From positions 2,666,001 through 2,730,000 of the forward strand of contig NZ_CP134500.1 of the NCBI RefSeq assembly GCF_031760065.1: DNA of 64,000 bases. The letters run 5' to 3'. The position numbers were made by a program, and so were the translations under genes. Positions within the stretch are counted from its first letter, which is position 1. Each line of letters begins with the position of its first letter. This DNA comes from Streptomyces durocortorensis (lineage in GTDB: Bacteria > Actinomycetota > Actinomycetes > Streptomycetales > Streptomycetaceae). Of the stretch, positions 45,850 to 55,622 are shown piece after piece. The notes below the pieces were generated by a model, which did not search any database, was not told where the DNA came from, and was given only the letters and a program-made list of their open reading frames with translations.

Positions 45850-48800
45850 CTACGACCCCAGGATCGTCGTCAGGAACTCCCCCGTCCACGCCAGCAGTTC
45901 GCGGCCGATGACCGGCTTGCCGCCGATCTTGCCCGTCGTCGGGCGCGGGACCAGGATCTGGTGGGCGGCCGGCTTGATGACCGACTTGGGGTGCAGGCGC
46001 TTGAGGCGGAGTTCCTGGGACTCTCGGAGTTCCACCGGGGCGAAGCGGATGTTGGGGCCCTGGAGGACGATCTCGCCGACTCCGCAGGCGCGGGCCAGCA
46101 TGCGCAGGCCTGCGACCAGGAGGAGGTTCTCGACCGGTTCGGGCAGGGGGCCGTAGCGGTCGGTCAACTCCTCGCGGACCGCGCGGATGTCGTCCTCCGA
46201 GGAGGCCGAGGCGATCGCACGGTAGGCCTGGAGGCGGAGGCGCTCGCCGGGGGCGTAGTCGTGCGGGACGTGCGCGTCGACCGGGAGCTCGATCTTGACC
46301 TCCAGCGGGGGCTCCTCCTCGACGCCACCCTCCATCTGGGCCCGGTAGTCGGCGACGGCCTCGCCGACCATGCGTACGTACAGGTCGAAGCCGACGCCCG
46401 CGATGTGGCCGGACTGCTCGCCGCCCAGGAGATTGCCCGCGCCCCGGATCTCCAGGTCCTTCATCGCCACGTACATGCCCGCGCCCATCTCCGTGTGCTG
46501 CGCGATCGTGGCGAGACGCTCGTGGGCGGTCTCGGTGAGGGGCTTCTCCGGGGGATACAGGAAGTAGGCGTAGCCGCGGTCGCGGCCTCGGCCCACCCGG
46601 CCGCGCAGCTGGTGCAGCTGGGAGAGGCCGAAGTTGTCGCCGCGCTCGACGATCAGGGTGTTGGCGTTGGAGATGTCGATGCCGGACTCGACGATCGTCG
46701 TGGAGACCAGGACGTCGAACTTCTTCTCCCAGAAGTCCACCACCACCTGTTCCAGGGCCGCTTCCGACATCTGGCCGTGGGCCGTGGCGATCCTGGCCTC
46801 GGGGACGATCTCGCGCAGGCGGGCAGCGGCCCGGTCGATGGACTCGACCCGGTTGTGGATGTAGAAGACCTGGCCCTCCCGCAGGAGTTCACGGCGGATG
46901 GCCGCGCCGATCTGCTTCTCCTCGTACGGGCCGACGAAGGTGAGGACCGGGTGGCGCTCCTCCGGCGGGGTGGTGATCGTGGACATCTCGCGGATGCCGG
47001 TGACCGCCATTTCGAGCGTACGGGGGATGGGCGTAGCGGACATGGTGAGGACGTCGACGTTGGCGCGGAGCTTCTTCAACTGCTCCTTGTGCTCGACGCC
47101 GAAGCGCTGCTCCTCGTCCACGATGACCAGACCGAGGTCCTTGAACTTCGTCTCGGAGGAGAACAGGCGGTGGGTGCCGATGACCAGGTCGACCGCGCCG
47201 TCCTTGAGCCCTTCGAGCGTCGCCTTGGACTCCGTTTCGGACTGGAATCGGCTCAGTGCCCGTACGTTGACCGGGAATTGGGAGTAGCGCTCGGTGAACG
47301 TGCCGTAGTGCTGCTGGACGAGGAGGGTCGTGGGGACCAGGACCGCGACCTGCTTGCCGTCCTGGACCGCCTTGAACGCCGCGCGGACCGCGATCTCCGT
47401 CTTGCCGTAGCCGACGTCGCCGCAGATCAGGCGGTCCATCGGGACCGTCTTCTCCATGTCCTCCTTGACCTCGGCGATCGTGGAGAGCTGGTCGGGCGTC
47501 TCCGCGTACGGGAAGGCGTCCTCCAGCTCGCGCTGCCAGGGCGTGTCCGCGCCGAAGGCGTGGCCGGGGGCGGCCATCCGGGCGGAGTAGAGCTTGATGA
47601 GGTCGGCGGCGATCTCCTTGACCGCCTTCTTCGCCCGCTGCTTCGTCTTCGTCCAGTCCGCGCCGCCGAGCCGGTGCAGGGTCGGGGCCTCGCCGCCGAC
47701 GTACTTGGTGACCTGCTCCAGCTGGTCGGTCGGGATGTAGAGACGGTCGCCGGGCTGACCGCGCTTGGCGGGGGCGTACTCGACGAGCAGATACTCGCGG
47801 GTCGCGCCCTGGACCGTACGCTGCACCATCTCCACGTACCGGCCGACGCCGTGCTGCTCGTGGACGATGTAGTCGCCGACCTCCAGGGTCAGCGGGTCGA
47901 TCGTCTTCCGGCGGCGGGCCGGCATCCGGCCCAGGTCCTTGGTGGCGGTGCGCTGGCCGGTCAGGTCCGTCTCGGTGAGCACGGCGACCTTGAGCACCGG
48001 GTCGACGAAGCCCTGGTCGATGGCCCCGCAGGAGACGTGCACGAGGGAGGGGGCGATCTCGGTGAGGTCCGGGGTCAGACGGGCAGCGATGCCCTCCCCG
48101 CTCAGCACCTCGACCGTACGGGAGGCGAGCCCCTGGCCCTCCGTCACGTACACCGTGCGCCAGCCGTCGGCCAGCCAGCCCTTGGTGTCGGCGAGCGCGC
48201 GGGCGGTGTCGCCCCGGTACGCCTCGGGGGCGTGCATGGAGAGCTGGAGGGTGTCGTCGTCGTGGTCGGCGGCGTCGGCGGCGAAGGGCGAGATGGACCA
48301 CCACATCATGCCCAGCTCGCGAGCCCGGTCCCGGACGTCCGCGATGCCCCACAGCGAGGCCGCGCCCACGTCGATCGGGGCCTCGCCGCCGCCCGCGCTC
48401 GCCGCCCACGACGCCTGGAGGAACTCCTGGCTGGTGGCGACCAGGTCGGCGGCCCGCGTACGCACCCGCTCCGGGTCGCAGACCAGCGCCATCGCGTCCT
48501 TCGGCAGCACGTCGAGCAGCAGCTCCATGTCGTCGACCAGCACCGGGGCCAGCGACTCCATGCCCTCGACCGCGATGCCCTCCGCGATCTTGCCGAGCAG
48601 CTCGCCCAGCTCCGGGTGCGCCTCGGCCAGCGCCGCCGCCCGCTCCCGCACCTCGTCGGTCAGCAGCAGCTCACGGCAGGGAGGCGCCCACAGCCCGTGT
48701 GCGGCGACCTCCAGGGACCGCTGATCGGCGATCTTGAAGTAGCGGATCTCCTCGACGTCATCGCCCCAGAACTCCACCCGAAGCGGGTGCTCCTCGGTCG

Positions 48801-49383
48801 GCGGGAAGACGTCAAGAATCCCGCCGCGCACGGCGAACTCGCCCCGCTTCTCGACCAGTTCGACCCGGGCGTACGCGGCGGCCGCCAGCGCGTCCACCAC
48901 CTCCCCCAGGTCCGCGCTCTGCCCGCTGCTCAGGCTCACCGGCTCCAGCTCGCCGAGCCCCTTGACCTGCGGCTGGAGCACGGACCGGATCGGCGCGACG
49001 ACCACGGAGACCGGGCCGGTCTCCGGGTCGTCCTCGCGCGGGTGGGCCAGGCGCCGCAGCACGGCGAGGCGGCGGCCCACGGTGTCCGAGCGGGGCGAGA
49101 GCCGCTCGTGCGGCAGGGTCTCCCAGGACGGGAACTCCGCCACCGTGTCCGGCGGCAGCAGCGTGCGCAGCGCGGCGGCCAGGTCCTCGGCCTCCCGGCC
49201 CGTCGCGGTCACGGCCAGCACCGTACGGCCGGTCTGCCGGGCCAGCGCGGCGACGGCGAACGGGCGCGCACCGGGCGGACCCACCAGGTCGACGTGCATC
49301 CGGTGCCCGTCCTCGGCGGCCTTCACCGCCTCGGCGAGCGCCGGGTCCGTAACGACGACATCCAGCAGACCGTGCAGACTCAT
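45850..49383 (-). CDS. mfd: Transcription-repair coupling factor Mfd
   Basis: A 1177-residue translocase that removes stalled RNA polymerase from DNA lesions and recruits UvrA. The N-terminal UvrB-like part contains G-P-P-G-A-R-P and P-S-W-E-T-L-P-H-E; the RNA polymerase-interacting domain lies near 480-560 (G-D-Y-I-V-H-E-Q-H-G-V-G-R-Y). The helicase motor has Walker A G-D-V-G-Y-G-K-T, D-E-E-Q-R-F-G-V, T-A-T-P-I-P-R-T-L and Q-L-R-G-R-V-G-R, followed by the TRG motif and a C-terminal TRCF domain. ATG 49383 (M-S-L-H-G-L-L-D) follows GGACGGAA. Confidence 0.97.
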   Translation of the reverse strand: MSLHGLLDVVVTDPALAEAVKAAEDGHRMHVDLVGPPGARPFAVAALARQTGRTVLAVTATGREAEDLAAALRTLLPPDTVAEFPSWETLPHERLSPRSDTVGRRLAVLRRLAHPREDDPETGPVSVVVAPIRSVLQPQVKGLGELEPVSLSSGQSADLGEVVDALAAAAYARVELVEKRGEFAVRGGILDVFPPTEEHPLRVEFWGDDVEEIRYFKIADQRSLEVAAHGLWAPPCRELLLTDEVRERAAALAEAHPELGELLGKIAEGIAVEGMESLAPVLVDDMELLLDVLPKDAMALVCDPERVRTRAADLVATSQEFLQASWAASAGGGEAPIDVGAASLWGIADVRDRARELGMMWWSISPFAADAADHDDDTLQLSMHAPEAYRGDTARALADTKGWLADGWRTVYVTEGQGLASRTVEVLSGEGIAARLTPDLTEIAPSLVHVSCGAIDQGFVDPVLKVAVLTETDLTGQRTATKDLGRMPARRRKTIDPLTLEVGDYIVHEQHGVGRYVEMVQRTVQGATREYLLVEYAPAKRGQPGDRLYIPTDQLEQVTKYVGGEAPTLHRLGGADWTKTKQRAKKAVKEIAADLIKLYSARMAAPGHAFGADTPWQRELEDAFPYAETPDQLSTIAEVKEDMEKTVPMDRLICGDVGYGKTEIAVRAAFKAVQDGKQVAVLVPTTLLVQQHYGTFTERYSQFPVNVRALSRFQSETESKATLEGLKDGAVDLVIGTHRLFSSETKFKDLGLVIVDEEQRFGVEHKEQLKKLRANVDVLTMSATPIPRTLEMAVTGIREMSTITTPPEERHPVLTFVGPYEEKQIGAAIRRELLREGQVFYIHNRVESIDRAAARLREIVPEARIATAHGQMSEAALEQVVVDFWEKKFDVLVSTTIVESGIDISNANTLIVERGDNFGLSQLHQLRGRVGRGRDRGYAYFLYPPEKPLTETAHERLATIAQHTEMGAGMYVAMKDLEIRGAGNLLGGEQSGHIAGVGFDLYVRMVGEAVADYRAQMEGGVEEEPPLEVKIELPVDAHVPHDYAPGERLRLQAYRAIASASSEDDIRAVREELTDRYGPLPEPVENLLLVAGLRMLARACGVGEIVLQGPNIRFAPVELRESQELRLKRLHPKSVIKPAAHQILVPRPTTGKIGGKPVIGRELLAWTGEFLTTILGS

Positions 49384-49564
49384 GGGGTTTCCGTCCGGGT
49401 GATCAAGGGGTTGCTGGCAGCCGGCTGCTGCCAGGGGGCAACGCGAAGGGCCCGACACGTGGAGGGTGACCGGCTCTGATCCGCCGGACACCCCGGGAAC
49501 GGGCCGGGGGTTCCAGCCTACGGCCCGGGGGTGACAGCCGCTCCCTCAACCGGCGGGGAGCCCA

Positions 49565-49620
49565 CTTCCCGGAGCCCCGGGCCTTCCCGGAGCCCCCAGG
49601 CCTTCCCGGAGCCCCCGGGC
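49565..49620. repeat. Three 18-19-bp tandem repeats
   Basis: The unit CTTCCCGGAGCCCCGGGC and two close variants lie head to tail at 49565-49582, 49583-49601 and 49602-49620. Confidence 0.85.
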
Positions 49621-49679
49621 CTGCCACGGGGAGCCCGGGCCTGCCCCGGGCAGCGGGCCCGCCCCGGGACAGGCCCGGA

Positions 49680-49770
49680 AGAACAGGATCGACCCGGGGA
49701 CAGGCCTGGGAGAACAGGATCAGCCCGAGGCGAACCCGGAAGAACAGGATCGGCCCCGGGACGTTGGAGG
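49680..49770. repeat. Three degenerate 30-bp repeats
   Basis: AGAACAGGATC recurs at 49680-49690, 49711-49721 and 49741-49751 (period 30-31), each followed by a related G/C-rich segment. The last copy runs into the terminator hairpin. Confidence 0.85.
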
Positions 49771-49782
49771 AACGTCCCGGGG
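49754..49782 (-). terminator. Terminator of the second ABC transporter
   Basis: CCCCGGGACGTT and AACGTCCCGGGG form a perfect 12-bp stem around GGAGG, about 58 bases after the permease stop. Confidence 0.8.
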
Positions 49783-49839
49783 CCTGCCCGTCATCCTACG
49801 GTGACCCCGCAGGAGTCATCCCAAGTGTCCGGCGCCCCC

Positions 49840-52425
49840 TCAGCCGTCCGTGGCGATCGCGTTCAGGACGTTCATCCGGCCCGCCCGGAAGGCCGGGACG
49901 AGAGCGGCGAACAGTCCGACGAGCGCCGAGCAGGCGAAGACCGTGAGGATCGTCGGCCACGGGATCTCCAGGACTTCGAGGCCCTCCAGAGCCAGCAGCT
50001 TCTGTGCCGCGGTGCCCCAGCCCATCCCGAGGCCCAGTCCGAGCAGGGCGCCGAAGAGGGCGATGACGACGGACTCCAGCCGGATCATCCGGCGCAGCTG
50101 GCGACGGGAGAGCCCGATGGCGCGCATCAGGCCGATCTCCCGGGTCCGCTCGACGACGGACAGGGCGAGGGTGTTCACCACACCGAGCACGGCGACGATG
50201 ATCGCGAGGGCGAGCAGTCCGTACACGATGTTCAGCAGCTGGCCGATCTGGTCCTTCAGCTGTTCCTTGAAGTCGGCCTGGTTCTGAACCTTGTAGACCG
50301 GGTATTCGGCGAGCGCGCTCTTGAGGGCCGCGTACGCCTCCTTCTCCTTGCCCTCCTCCGCCTTGCCGAACATCACCACGTTCTGCGGCATCCGGTCGGC
50401 GGGGATGTGGGAGGCAGCCGTGGTGAGGTTGGTGTACATCGCACCGCGGTCGATGTTGGTGTCGTCGGAGGTGATGGCCGCGACCTTCAGCTTCGCCGTC
50501 CGGCCCGCATCGAAGGCGACGGTGAGGGTGTCGCCGACCTTCACCCCGTGCCGCTCGGCGTACTCGTCGCCGACGGACATGGCGTTCTTGCCATACGCCT
50601 TCGCGAGGTCGCCGGAGACGGCCGTGCGGCGGACGTCCTTCTGATACGTCGGGTCGGCGGCGACGACGCCCTCGTCCTCCGTCTTGCCGTTGGGCGCGGT
50701 GACCTTCGCCTTGACGAAGGTGTAGTCGGTCATGTGCTCCAGGCCCGGCACGGCCCGCACGGCGTCGGCGGCCTGGGGCACGATCGGCCGCCCGGCGCCG
50801 CTGTCCTGGACGATGAAGTCCGCGCCGACCGACTTGTCGAGCTCCTCGGTGGCCGAAGCCACCATGGAGGACCCGACGACGGACAGACAGGCCACCAGGG
50901 CGAGCCCGATCATCAGGGCGGCGCCGGTCGCTCCCGTACGCCTGGGGTTGCGCAGCGCGTTGCGCTCGGCGAGCCGGCCGACCGGGCCGAAGAGCCGCAG
51001 GACGACGACGCTGAGGGCCCGCACCACCACACCGGCCAGCAGCGGGCCGATCACGATGAAGCCGATCAGGGTCAGCAGCACGCCCAGGGCCAGGAACATC
51101 GAGCCCTCAGTGGCCTTGTCGGCCTGCGTGGTCGCCCAGAGGGCCGCACCGCCTGCCGCCGTGAGGACCAGACCGATACCGGCCCTGACCCGGCCGGAAC
51201 GGCCGTCGGCGGGGGTCCCGGCGTCGCGCAGGGCGGCCATCGGGGAGACCTTGCCGGCCCGGCGCGCCGGGATGTACGCGGCGAGGACGGTGACGACGAC
51301 GCCGAGCACCAGGCCGATCACGGGGGTCGTCCAGGCGACGGTGAGGTCCCTGGTGGACAGCTCCATGCCCACGGCGCCCATCAGCTTCATCAGCCCGACG
51401 GCCAGTCCGATGCCGGCGACGACACCGAGGACGGAGCCGACGATGCCGAGGAGGACGGCCTCCAGGAGGACGGACCGGTTGACCTGCTTGCGGCTGGAGC
51501 CGATGGCCCGCATCAGGCCGATCTCGCGGGTCCGCTGGGCGACCAGCATCGAGAAGGTGTTGACGATGAGGAAGATGCCGACGAGGAAGGCGATTCCGGC
51601 GAAGCCGAGCATCGCGTACTTCATGACGTCCAGGAAGGCTCCCATGGAGTCCTTGTTGGCGTCGGCGGCCTCCTGCTGGGTCTGGAGCTTGTACGCGGCG
51701 GAGCCGTCCAGGGCGGCGGCCACGTTCTTCTTGAGCTGGATGTCGCTGACGCCGCTCTTCGCGGTCACCAGGATCTGGGTGAAGACGTCGGGGGCGCCCA
51801 GCAGGTGCTTCTGGGCGGTGGCGGTGTCGAGGTAGACGACGGCCGCGCCCGGGTTGGTGACGGTGAAGGACGCGATGCCGCTGATCTTCGCCTTGATGTC
51901 GCCGGTGACGGCGATGGTGCGCAGCTCGTCGCCGATCTTGAGCTTGTGCTTCTTCGCGGTGTCGGCGTCGACCATCACCTCGGTGGGACCGCGGGGCGCG
52001 TGTCCGGAGGTGATCTCCATCGAACGCAGGTCGTTCCGGGTCCAGTTGCTCGCGATGGTGGGGGCTCCGGTCTCGGAGCCCATGTTCTTGTTCTCGCTGT
52101 TGACGACGGTGACCGCCATGGAGAAGGCGGCGCCCTCGGCGCGCTCGACGCCCTCGGCCTTCTCGACCTGCTGGATCACGGAGGCGGGCAGTGAGGCGGG
52201 CTTGCCGTCGGCGGGCTGCTCGTCGTTCTCGTCGGCCTCCTTCGGGCTGACGGTGACGTCGGGCGAGGAGACGGCGAAGAGCTTGTCGAAGGTGGTGTTC
52301 ATCGTGTCGGTGAACACGAGCGTGCCGCAGACGAACGCCACCGACAGCAGCACCGCCACCGCCGAGAGGGCCATCCGGCCCTTGTGCGCGAAGAAGTTGC
52401 GCATCGAGGTCTTCCAGACAGTCAT
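49840..52425 (-). CDS. FtsX-family ABC transporter permease (paralogue)
   Basis: An 861-residue permease with the same plan as the one at 18402: an N-terminal helix (residues 15-38), an extracellular domain, an FtsX core near 270-400 with R-T-R-E-I-G-L-M-R-A-I-G-S-S, further helices near 420-475, a second extracellular domain, and a second core near 735-850 with R-T-R-E-I-G-L-M-R-A-I-G-L-S. A charged insert D-E-N-D-E-Q-P-A-D-G-K lies in the first extracellular domain. ATG 52425 overlaps the stop of the ATPase gene, so the two are co-translated. Confidence 0.92.
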   Translation of the reverse strand: MTVWKTSMRNFFAHKGRMALSAVAVLLSVAFVCGTLVFTDTMNTTFDKLFAVSSPDVTVSPKEADENDEQPADGKPASLPASVIQQVEKAEGVERAEGAAFSMAVTVVNSENKNMGSETGAPTIASNWTRNDLRSMEITSGHAPRGPTEVMVDADTAKKHKLKIGDELRTIAVTGDIKAKISGIASFTVTNPGAAVVYLDTATAQKHLLGAPDVFTQILVTAKSGVSDIQLKKNVAAALDGSAAYKLQTQQEAADANKDSMGAFLDVMKYAMLGFAGIAFLVGIFLIVNTFSMLVAQRTREIGLMRAIGSSRKQVNRSVLLEAVLLGIVGSVLGVVAGIGLAVGLMKLMGAVGMELSTRDLTVAWTTPVIGLVLGVVVTVLAAYIPARRAGKVSPMAALRDAGTPADGRSGRVRAGIGLVLTAAGGAALWATTQADKATEGSMFLALGVLLTLIGFIVIGPLLAGVVVRALSVVVLRLFGPVGRLAERNALRNPRRTGATGAALMIGLALVACLSVVGSSMVASATEELDKSVGADFIVQDSGAGRPIVPQAADAVRAVPGLEHMTDYTFVKAKVTAPNGKTEDEGVVAADPTYQKDVRRTAVSGDLAKAYGKNAMSVGDEYAERHGVKVGDTLTVAFDAGRTAKLKVAAITSDDTNIDRGAMYTNLTTAASHIPADRMPQNVVMFGKAEEGKEKEAYAALKSALAEYPVYKVQNQADFKEQLKDQIGQLLNIVYGLLALAIIVAVLGVVNTLALSVVERTREIGLMRAIGLSRRQLRRMIRLESVVIALFGALLGLGLGMGWGTAAQKLLALEGLEVLEIPWPTILTVFACSALVGLFAALVPAFRAGRMNVLNAIATDG

Positions 52426-53210
52426 GACGTCCGCCCACGTGCGTCGAAGTGCTTCATACGGTCGAGTACCTGGTCCGCGGTCGGGTTGTACATCTCATCG
52501 ACGATGGAGCCGTCGGCGAGGTAGAGCACCCTGTCCGCGTAGGAGGCGGCGACGGGGTCGTGGGTGACCATGACGATGGTCTGGCCCAGCTCGTCGACCG
52601 ACTTGCGGAGGAAGGACAGGACTTCGGCACCGGCCCGGGAGTCCAGGTTTCCGGTGGGCTCGTCACCGAAGATGATCTCCGGCCGGGCGGCGAGCGCCCG
52701 GGCGACCGCGACGCGCTGCTGCTGGCCGCCGGAGAGCTGGGTGGGGCGGTGCTTGAGCCGCTCGGCGAGCCCGACGGTCTCCACGACCTGCTGGAGCCAG
52801 GCGGCGTCCGGCTTGCGGCCCGCGATGTCCATCGGCAGCGTGATGTTCTCGATCGCGTTGAGCGTCGGGAGCAGGTTGAAGGCCTGGAAGATGAACCCGA
52901 TCCGGTCGCGCCGGAGTTGGGTGAGCTTCTTGTCCTTGAGCCCCGTGATCTCGGTCTCGTCGAGGAAGATCTCGCCCGACGTGACCGTGTCGAGCCCGGC
53001 CAGGCAGTGCATCAGGGTGGACTTGCCGGAGCCGGACGGTCCCATGATCGCCGTGAACTGCCCGCGGGCTATGTCCACGTCCACATGGTCGAGCGCGACG
53101 ACCCGGGTCTCCCCAGTGCCGTACGCCTTCACGACCTGCCGCGCTCGCGCCGCGACGGCCGTACGCCCTCCAGTGCCCCCGTGCCTGGGAATGGTCACAG
53201 CCGTTGTCAC
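52422..53210 (-). CDS. MacB/LolD-type ABC transporter ATP-binding protein (paralogue)
   Basis: A 262-residue ATPase with Walker A G-P-S-G-S-G-K-S-T, signature L-S-G-G-Q-Q-Q-R, Walker B I-I-F-G-D-E-P-T-G-N-L-D and H-loop V-T-H-D. It is very similar to the ATPase at 17564, sharing long identical stretches between the Walker A and the signature. GTG 53210 has AGGAGAT upstream. It pairs with the permease at 49840 by a 4-base overlap. Confidence 0.93.
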   Translation of the reverse strand: MTTAVTIPRHGGTGGRTAVAARARQVVKAYGTGETRVVALDHVDVDIARGQFTAIMGPSGSGKSTLMHCLAGLDTVTSGEIFLDETEITGLKDKKLTQLRRDRIGFIFQAFNLLPTLNAIENITLPMDIAGRKPDAAWLQQVVETVGLAERLKHRPTQLSGGQQQRVAVARALAARPEIIFGDEPTGNLDSRAGAEVLSFLRKSVDELGQTIVMVTHDPVAASYADRVLYLADGSIVDEMYNPTADQVLDRMKHFDARGRTS

Positions 53211-53792
53211 GGTATATCTCCTATGTCAGTCGATGACTAGACGTTTTTGGGTACAGCCCAAGTCTGGGTTCAGGAGGCGTTCCGGCACGATGGTGCCCAG
53301 CGCAGTCTTGAGGTGGGGTTTTCCCCACCCGCCCCCCTGCGGTACGCCGCAAGCGCGACGTAAGAACAGGCTAAGGAAGCACCCCCGCCCACCACGTCCT
53401 CCGCCGGGAGGAAGGGGCCCTGGCCACTATGAGGGGGTGCCCCCTAGGGGGCCTCGTCCCCCGGGTGAAGACGAGGTCAGGGGCATGGTTCCGGGCGACG
53501 GGGCCGCCCACCAACCGGAGCCGGAACGTCCGCCGCCGACCCGCAAGCGGAGCCGACCGTCGCCGCCACCGTGCTCGGCGTCCTGGCCGCCGAGCACGGT
53601 GGCCGCCTTCCTCCGTACGACCGTCGTCACCCCCTGCTACCGCACCCCTGGATCGCCGACTCGCCGCCCAGGGTTGTCCGGCTCGCCGCCCGGGGGTGTC
53701 TGTCCGTCATCCGTCTCACGGCAAAGGCTCCCCCTCCCGCACCCCGGATGAGACAGTGCCACGGGAGATACGTGCAGGGGGAAGGGAAATCG
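53211..53792. other. Divergent region between the ABC and MFS genes
   Basis: About 580 bases. Near the ABC gene is TTGGG-N5-CCCAA (53247-53261), possibly an operator. A perfect palindrome GCCCCCTAGGGGGC lies at 53439-53452. The remainder, 53460-53790, is open in several frames but shows no family resemblance; I see no gene. Confidence 0.5.
53439..53452. promoter_or_regulatory. CCCCTAGGGG palindrome, candidate operator
   Basis: GCCCCCTAGGGGGC is a perfect 14-base palindrome about 230 bases upstream of the ABC ATPase start and 340 bases upstream of the MFS start. C4-TA-G4 palindromes are seen near Streptomyces exporters controlled by two-component regulators; the binder is unknown. Confidence 0.35.
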
Positions 53793-55577
53793 GTGAGCGG
53801 CAGAGGAGCCACAGGCAGCGCGGACGGCACTGGCGGCACGGAAGCCACAGGCAGCACCGACCGCACCAGCACCACGGAAGCCACAGGAAGCACGCCGGAA
53901 GCCGGTGGCCCAGGAGCCCCGGTCGCCCCGGGCACCAGCCGCGGAGCACCGGGCGGGCCGCCCGACGCTCCCGCTCCCGCCCCCTCCCTCACCACCCCCC
54001 GGGGCCGCCGCCCCGTCGTGGCGGCGCTCATGCTCGGCATGGCGCTGGCCGCGATCGACGGGACGATCGTGTCCACCGCCGTCCCCCAGATCGTCGGCGA
54101 CCTCGGCGGCTTCACCGTCTTCTCCTGGCTCTTCTCCGGCTATCTCCTCGCCGTCACCGTCACACTCCCCCTCTACGGGAAGCTCTCCGACACCTTCGGC
54201 CGCAAGCCGGTCCTGATCGCCGGGATCATCCTGTTCCTGGTCGGCTCGCTGCTCTGCGCCGCCGCGTGGAACATGGCCGCGCTCATCGCGTTCCGCATCG
54301 TCCAGGGGCTCGGCGGCGGCGCGCTCCAGGGCACCGTGCAGACGATCGCCGCCGACCTCTACCCCCTCAAGGAACGGCCCCGCATCCAGGCCAAGCTGTC
54401 CACGGTCTGGGCCACCTCAGCGGTCGCCGGACCGGTGGTCGGCGGGCTGCTCGCCGGGTACGCGGACTGGCGGTGGATCTTCCTGATCAACCTCCCCGTC
54501 GGGGCGATCGCCCTCTGGCTGATCGTCCGCCACCTCCACGAACCGTCCCGCCCCCGCCCCGCCGCCCGCCCGCGCGTCGACTGGGCGGGCGCGCTCGCCG
54601 TCTTCGCTACGGGTTCCCTGCTGCTCACCGCACTCGTGCAGGGCGGGGTGGCCTGGCCGTGGCTCTCCGCACCCTCACTCGGCCTGTTCGGGGCGAGCGC
54701 GGTGCTGGCCGCACTGACCGTGGTCATCGAGCGGCGGGCGGCGGAGCCGATCATCCCGGGCTGGGTCTGGCGGCGGCGCACCATCGCCTCGGTCAACCTG
54801 GCACTCGGCGCGATGGGCCTGCTGATGGTCGCGCCGACCGTCTTCCTGCCCACGTACGCGCAGTCGGTGCTCGGCCTCGGCCCGATAGCCGCCGGTTTCG
54901 TGCTCTCCGTGATGACCCTGAGCTGGCCGGTCTCGGCGGCGCTGTCCGACCGGGTCTACAACCGCATCGGCTTCCGGCTGACCGCGATCACCGGCATGAG
55001 CGCCGCCCTGCTGATCCTGCTGGCCTTCCCGCTGCTCCCCTACCCCGGCGAACCCTGGCAGCCCGCACTGATCATGCTGCTCCTGGGCGCGGCTCTGGGC
55101 CTGTTCCAGCTCCCTCTGATCGTGGGTGTGCAGTCGACGGTCGGCTGGTCGGAGCGCGGTACGACGACGGCGTCCGTGCTCTTCTGCCGCCAGGTCGGCC
55201 AGAGCGTCGGCGCGGCGCTCTTCGGGGCCGTCGCCAACGGCGTCCTCGCCGCCCGCCTCCTGGACGCCCCGGCCCCCGGCCTCCCCGACGACCTGGACGC
55301 GGTCGCCCGCACCCTGGAGGACCCGGGCGCCCTCTCGGCTGTCGCGACGGACTACCTGCGCCGGGCGGTGGACGCGGCGGTGGACCACGTCTACCTCGGC
55401 GCGGCGGGGGCGGCGGCCCTGGCCCTGCTAGCCCTGATCACCCTCGCCCCGCGCCGCTTCCCGGTCCTCGCCGACCCGGCCGAGGCGACCGACACAGCTC
55501 GGGCCGCCGACACCACCCAGGCGGCTCCCACCGCCGGGGCGACCGACCGGCAGGACGGACGGTCGCCGCTGCGGTGA
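53793..55577 (+). CDS. DHA2-family MFS drug exporter
   Basis: A 594-residue exporter with about 14 membrane helices. It shows motif A G-K-L-S-D-T-F-G-R-K-P, the antiporter motif C region G-P-V-V-G-G-L-L-A and D-x-x-x-V-x-x-A-x-P (A-I-D-G-T-I-V-S-T-A-V-P-Q-I) at the end of helix 1, which place it with EmrB/QacA-type proton-driven drug exporters. A 60-residue Gly/Thr/Pro-rich N-terminal extension with repeated E-A-T-G-S-T precedes helix 1. GTG 53793 follows GGGGGAAGGG; the frame is open further upstream. Confidence 0.9.
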   Translation: MSGRGATGSADGTGGTEATGSTDRTSTTEATGSTPEAGGPGAPVAPGTSRGAPGGPPDAPAPAPSLTTPRGRRPVVAALMLGMALAAIDGTIVSTAVPQIVGDLGGFTVFSWLFSGYLLAVTVTLPLYGKLSDTFGRKPVLIAGIILFLVGSLLCAAAWNMAALIAFRIVQGLGGGALQGTVQTIAADLYPLKERPRIQAKLSTVWATSAVAGPVVGGLLAGYADWRWIFLINLPVGAIALWLIVRHLHEPSRPRPAARPRVDWAGALAVFATGSLLLTALVQGGVAWPWLSAPSLGLFGASAVLAALTVVIERRAAEPIIPGWVWRRRTIASVNLALGAMGLLMVAPTVFLPTYAQSVLGLGPIAAGFVLSVMTLSWPVSAALSDRVYNRIGFRLTAITGMSAALLILLAFPLLPYPGEPWQPALIMLLLGAALGLFQLPLIVGVQSTVGWSERGTTTASVLFCRQVGQSVGAALFGAVANGVLAARLLDAPAPGLPDDLDAVARTLEDPGALSAVATDYLRRAVDAAVDHVYLGAAGAAALALLALITLAPRRFPVLADPAEATDTARAADTTQAAPTAGATDRQDGRSPLR

Positions 55578-55593
55578 TCAGACGCCCCGAGTT

Positions 55594-55619
55594 GATAGGC
55601 AAGTCGATACTTGCCTATC
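55594..55619. promoter_or_regulatory. Palindromic ArsR-type operator
   Basis: GATAGGCAAG (55594-55603) and CTTGCCTATC (55610-55619) are perfect inverted 10-base arms with a 6-base spacer, directly before the regulator start. Probably an autoregulatory site of the ArsR protein. Confidence 0.75.
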
Positions 55620-55622
55620 GTG

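Larger units (their letters stand above)
49384..49839. other. Repeat-filled region between mfd and the second ABC transporter
   Basis: About 460 bases without a gene. It contains two repeat arrays (49565-49620 and 49680-49770) and a terminator (49754-49782). The mfd promoter should be close to 49400-49480. Confidence 0.7.

Noticed and set aside
45616..49479. 1287-codon plus-strand open frame over mfd
   Set aside because: Antisense shadow produced by G/C third-position bias of mfd; Mfd motifs on the minus strand are unambiguous.
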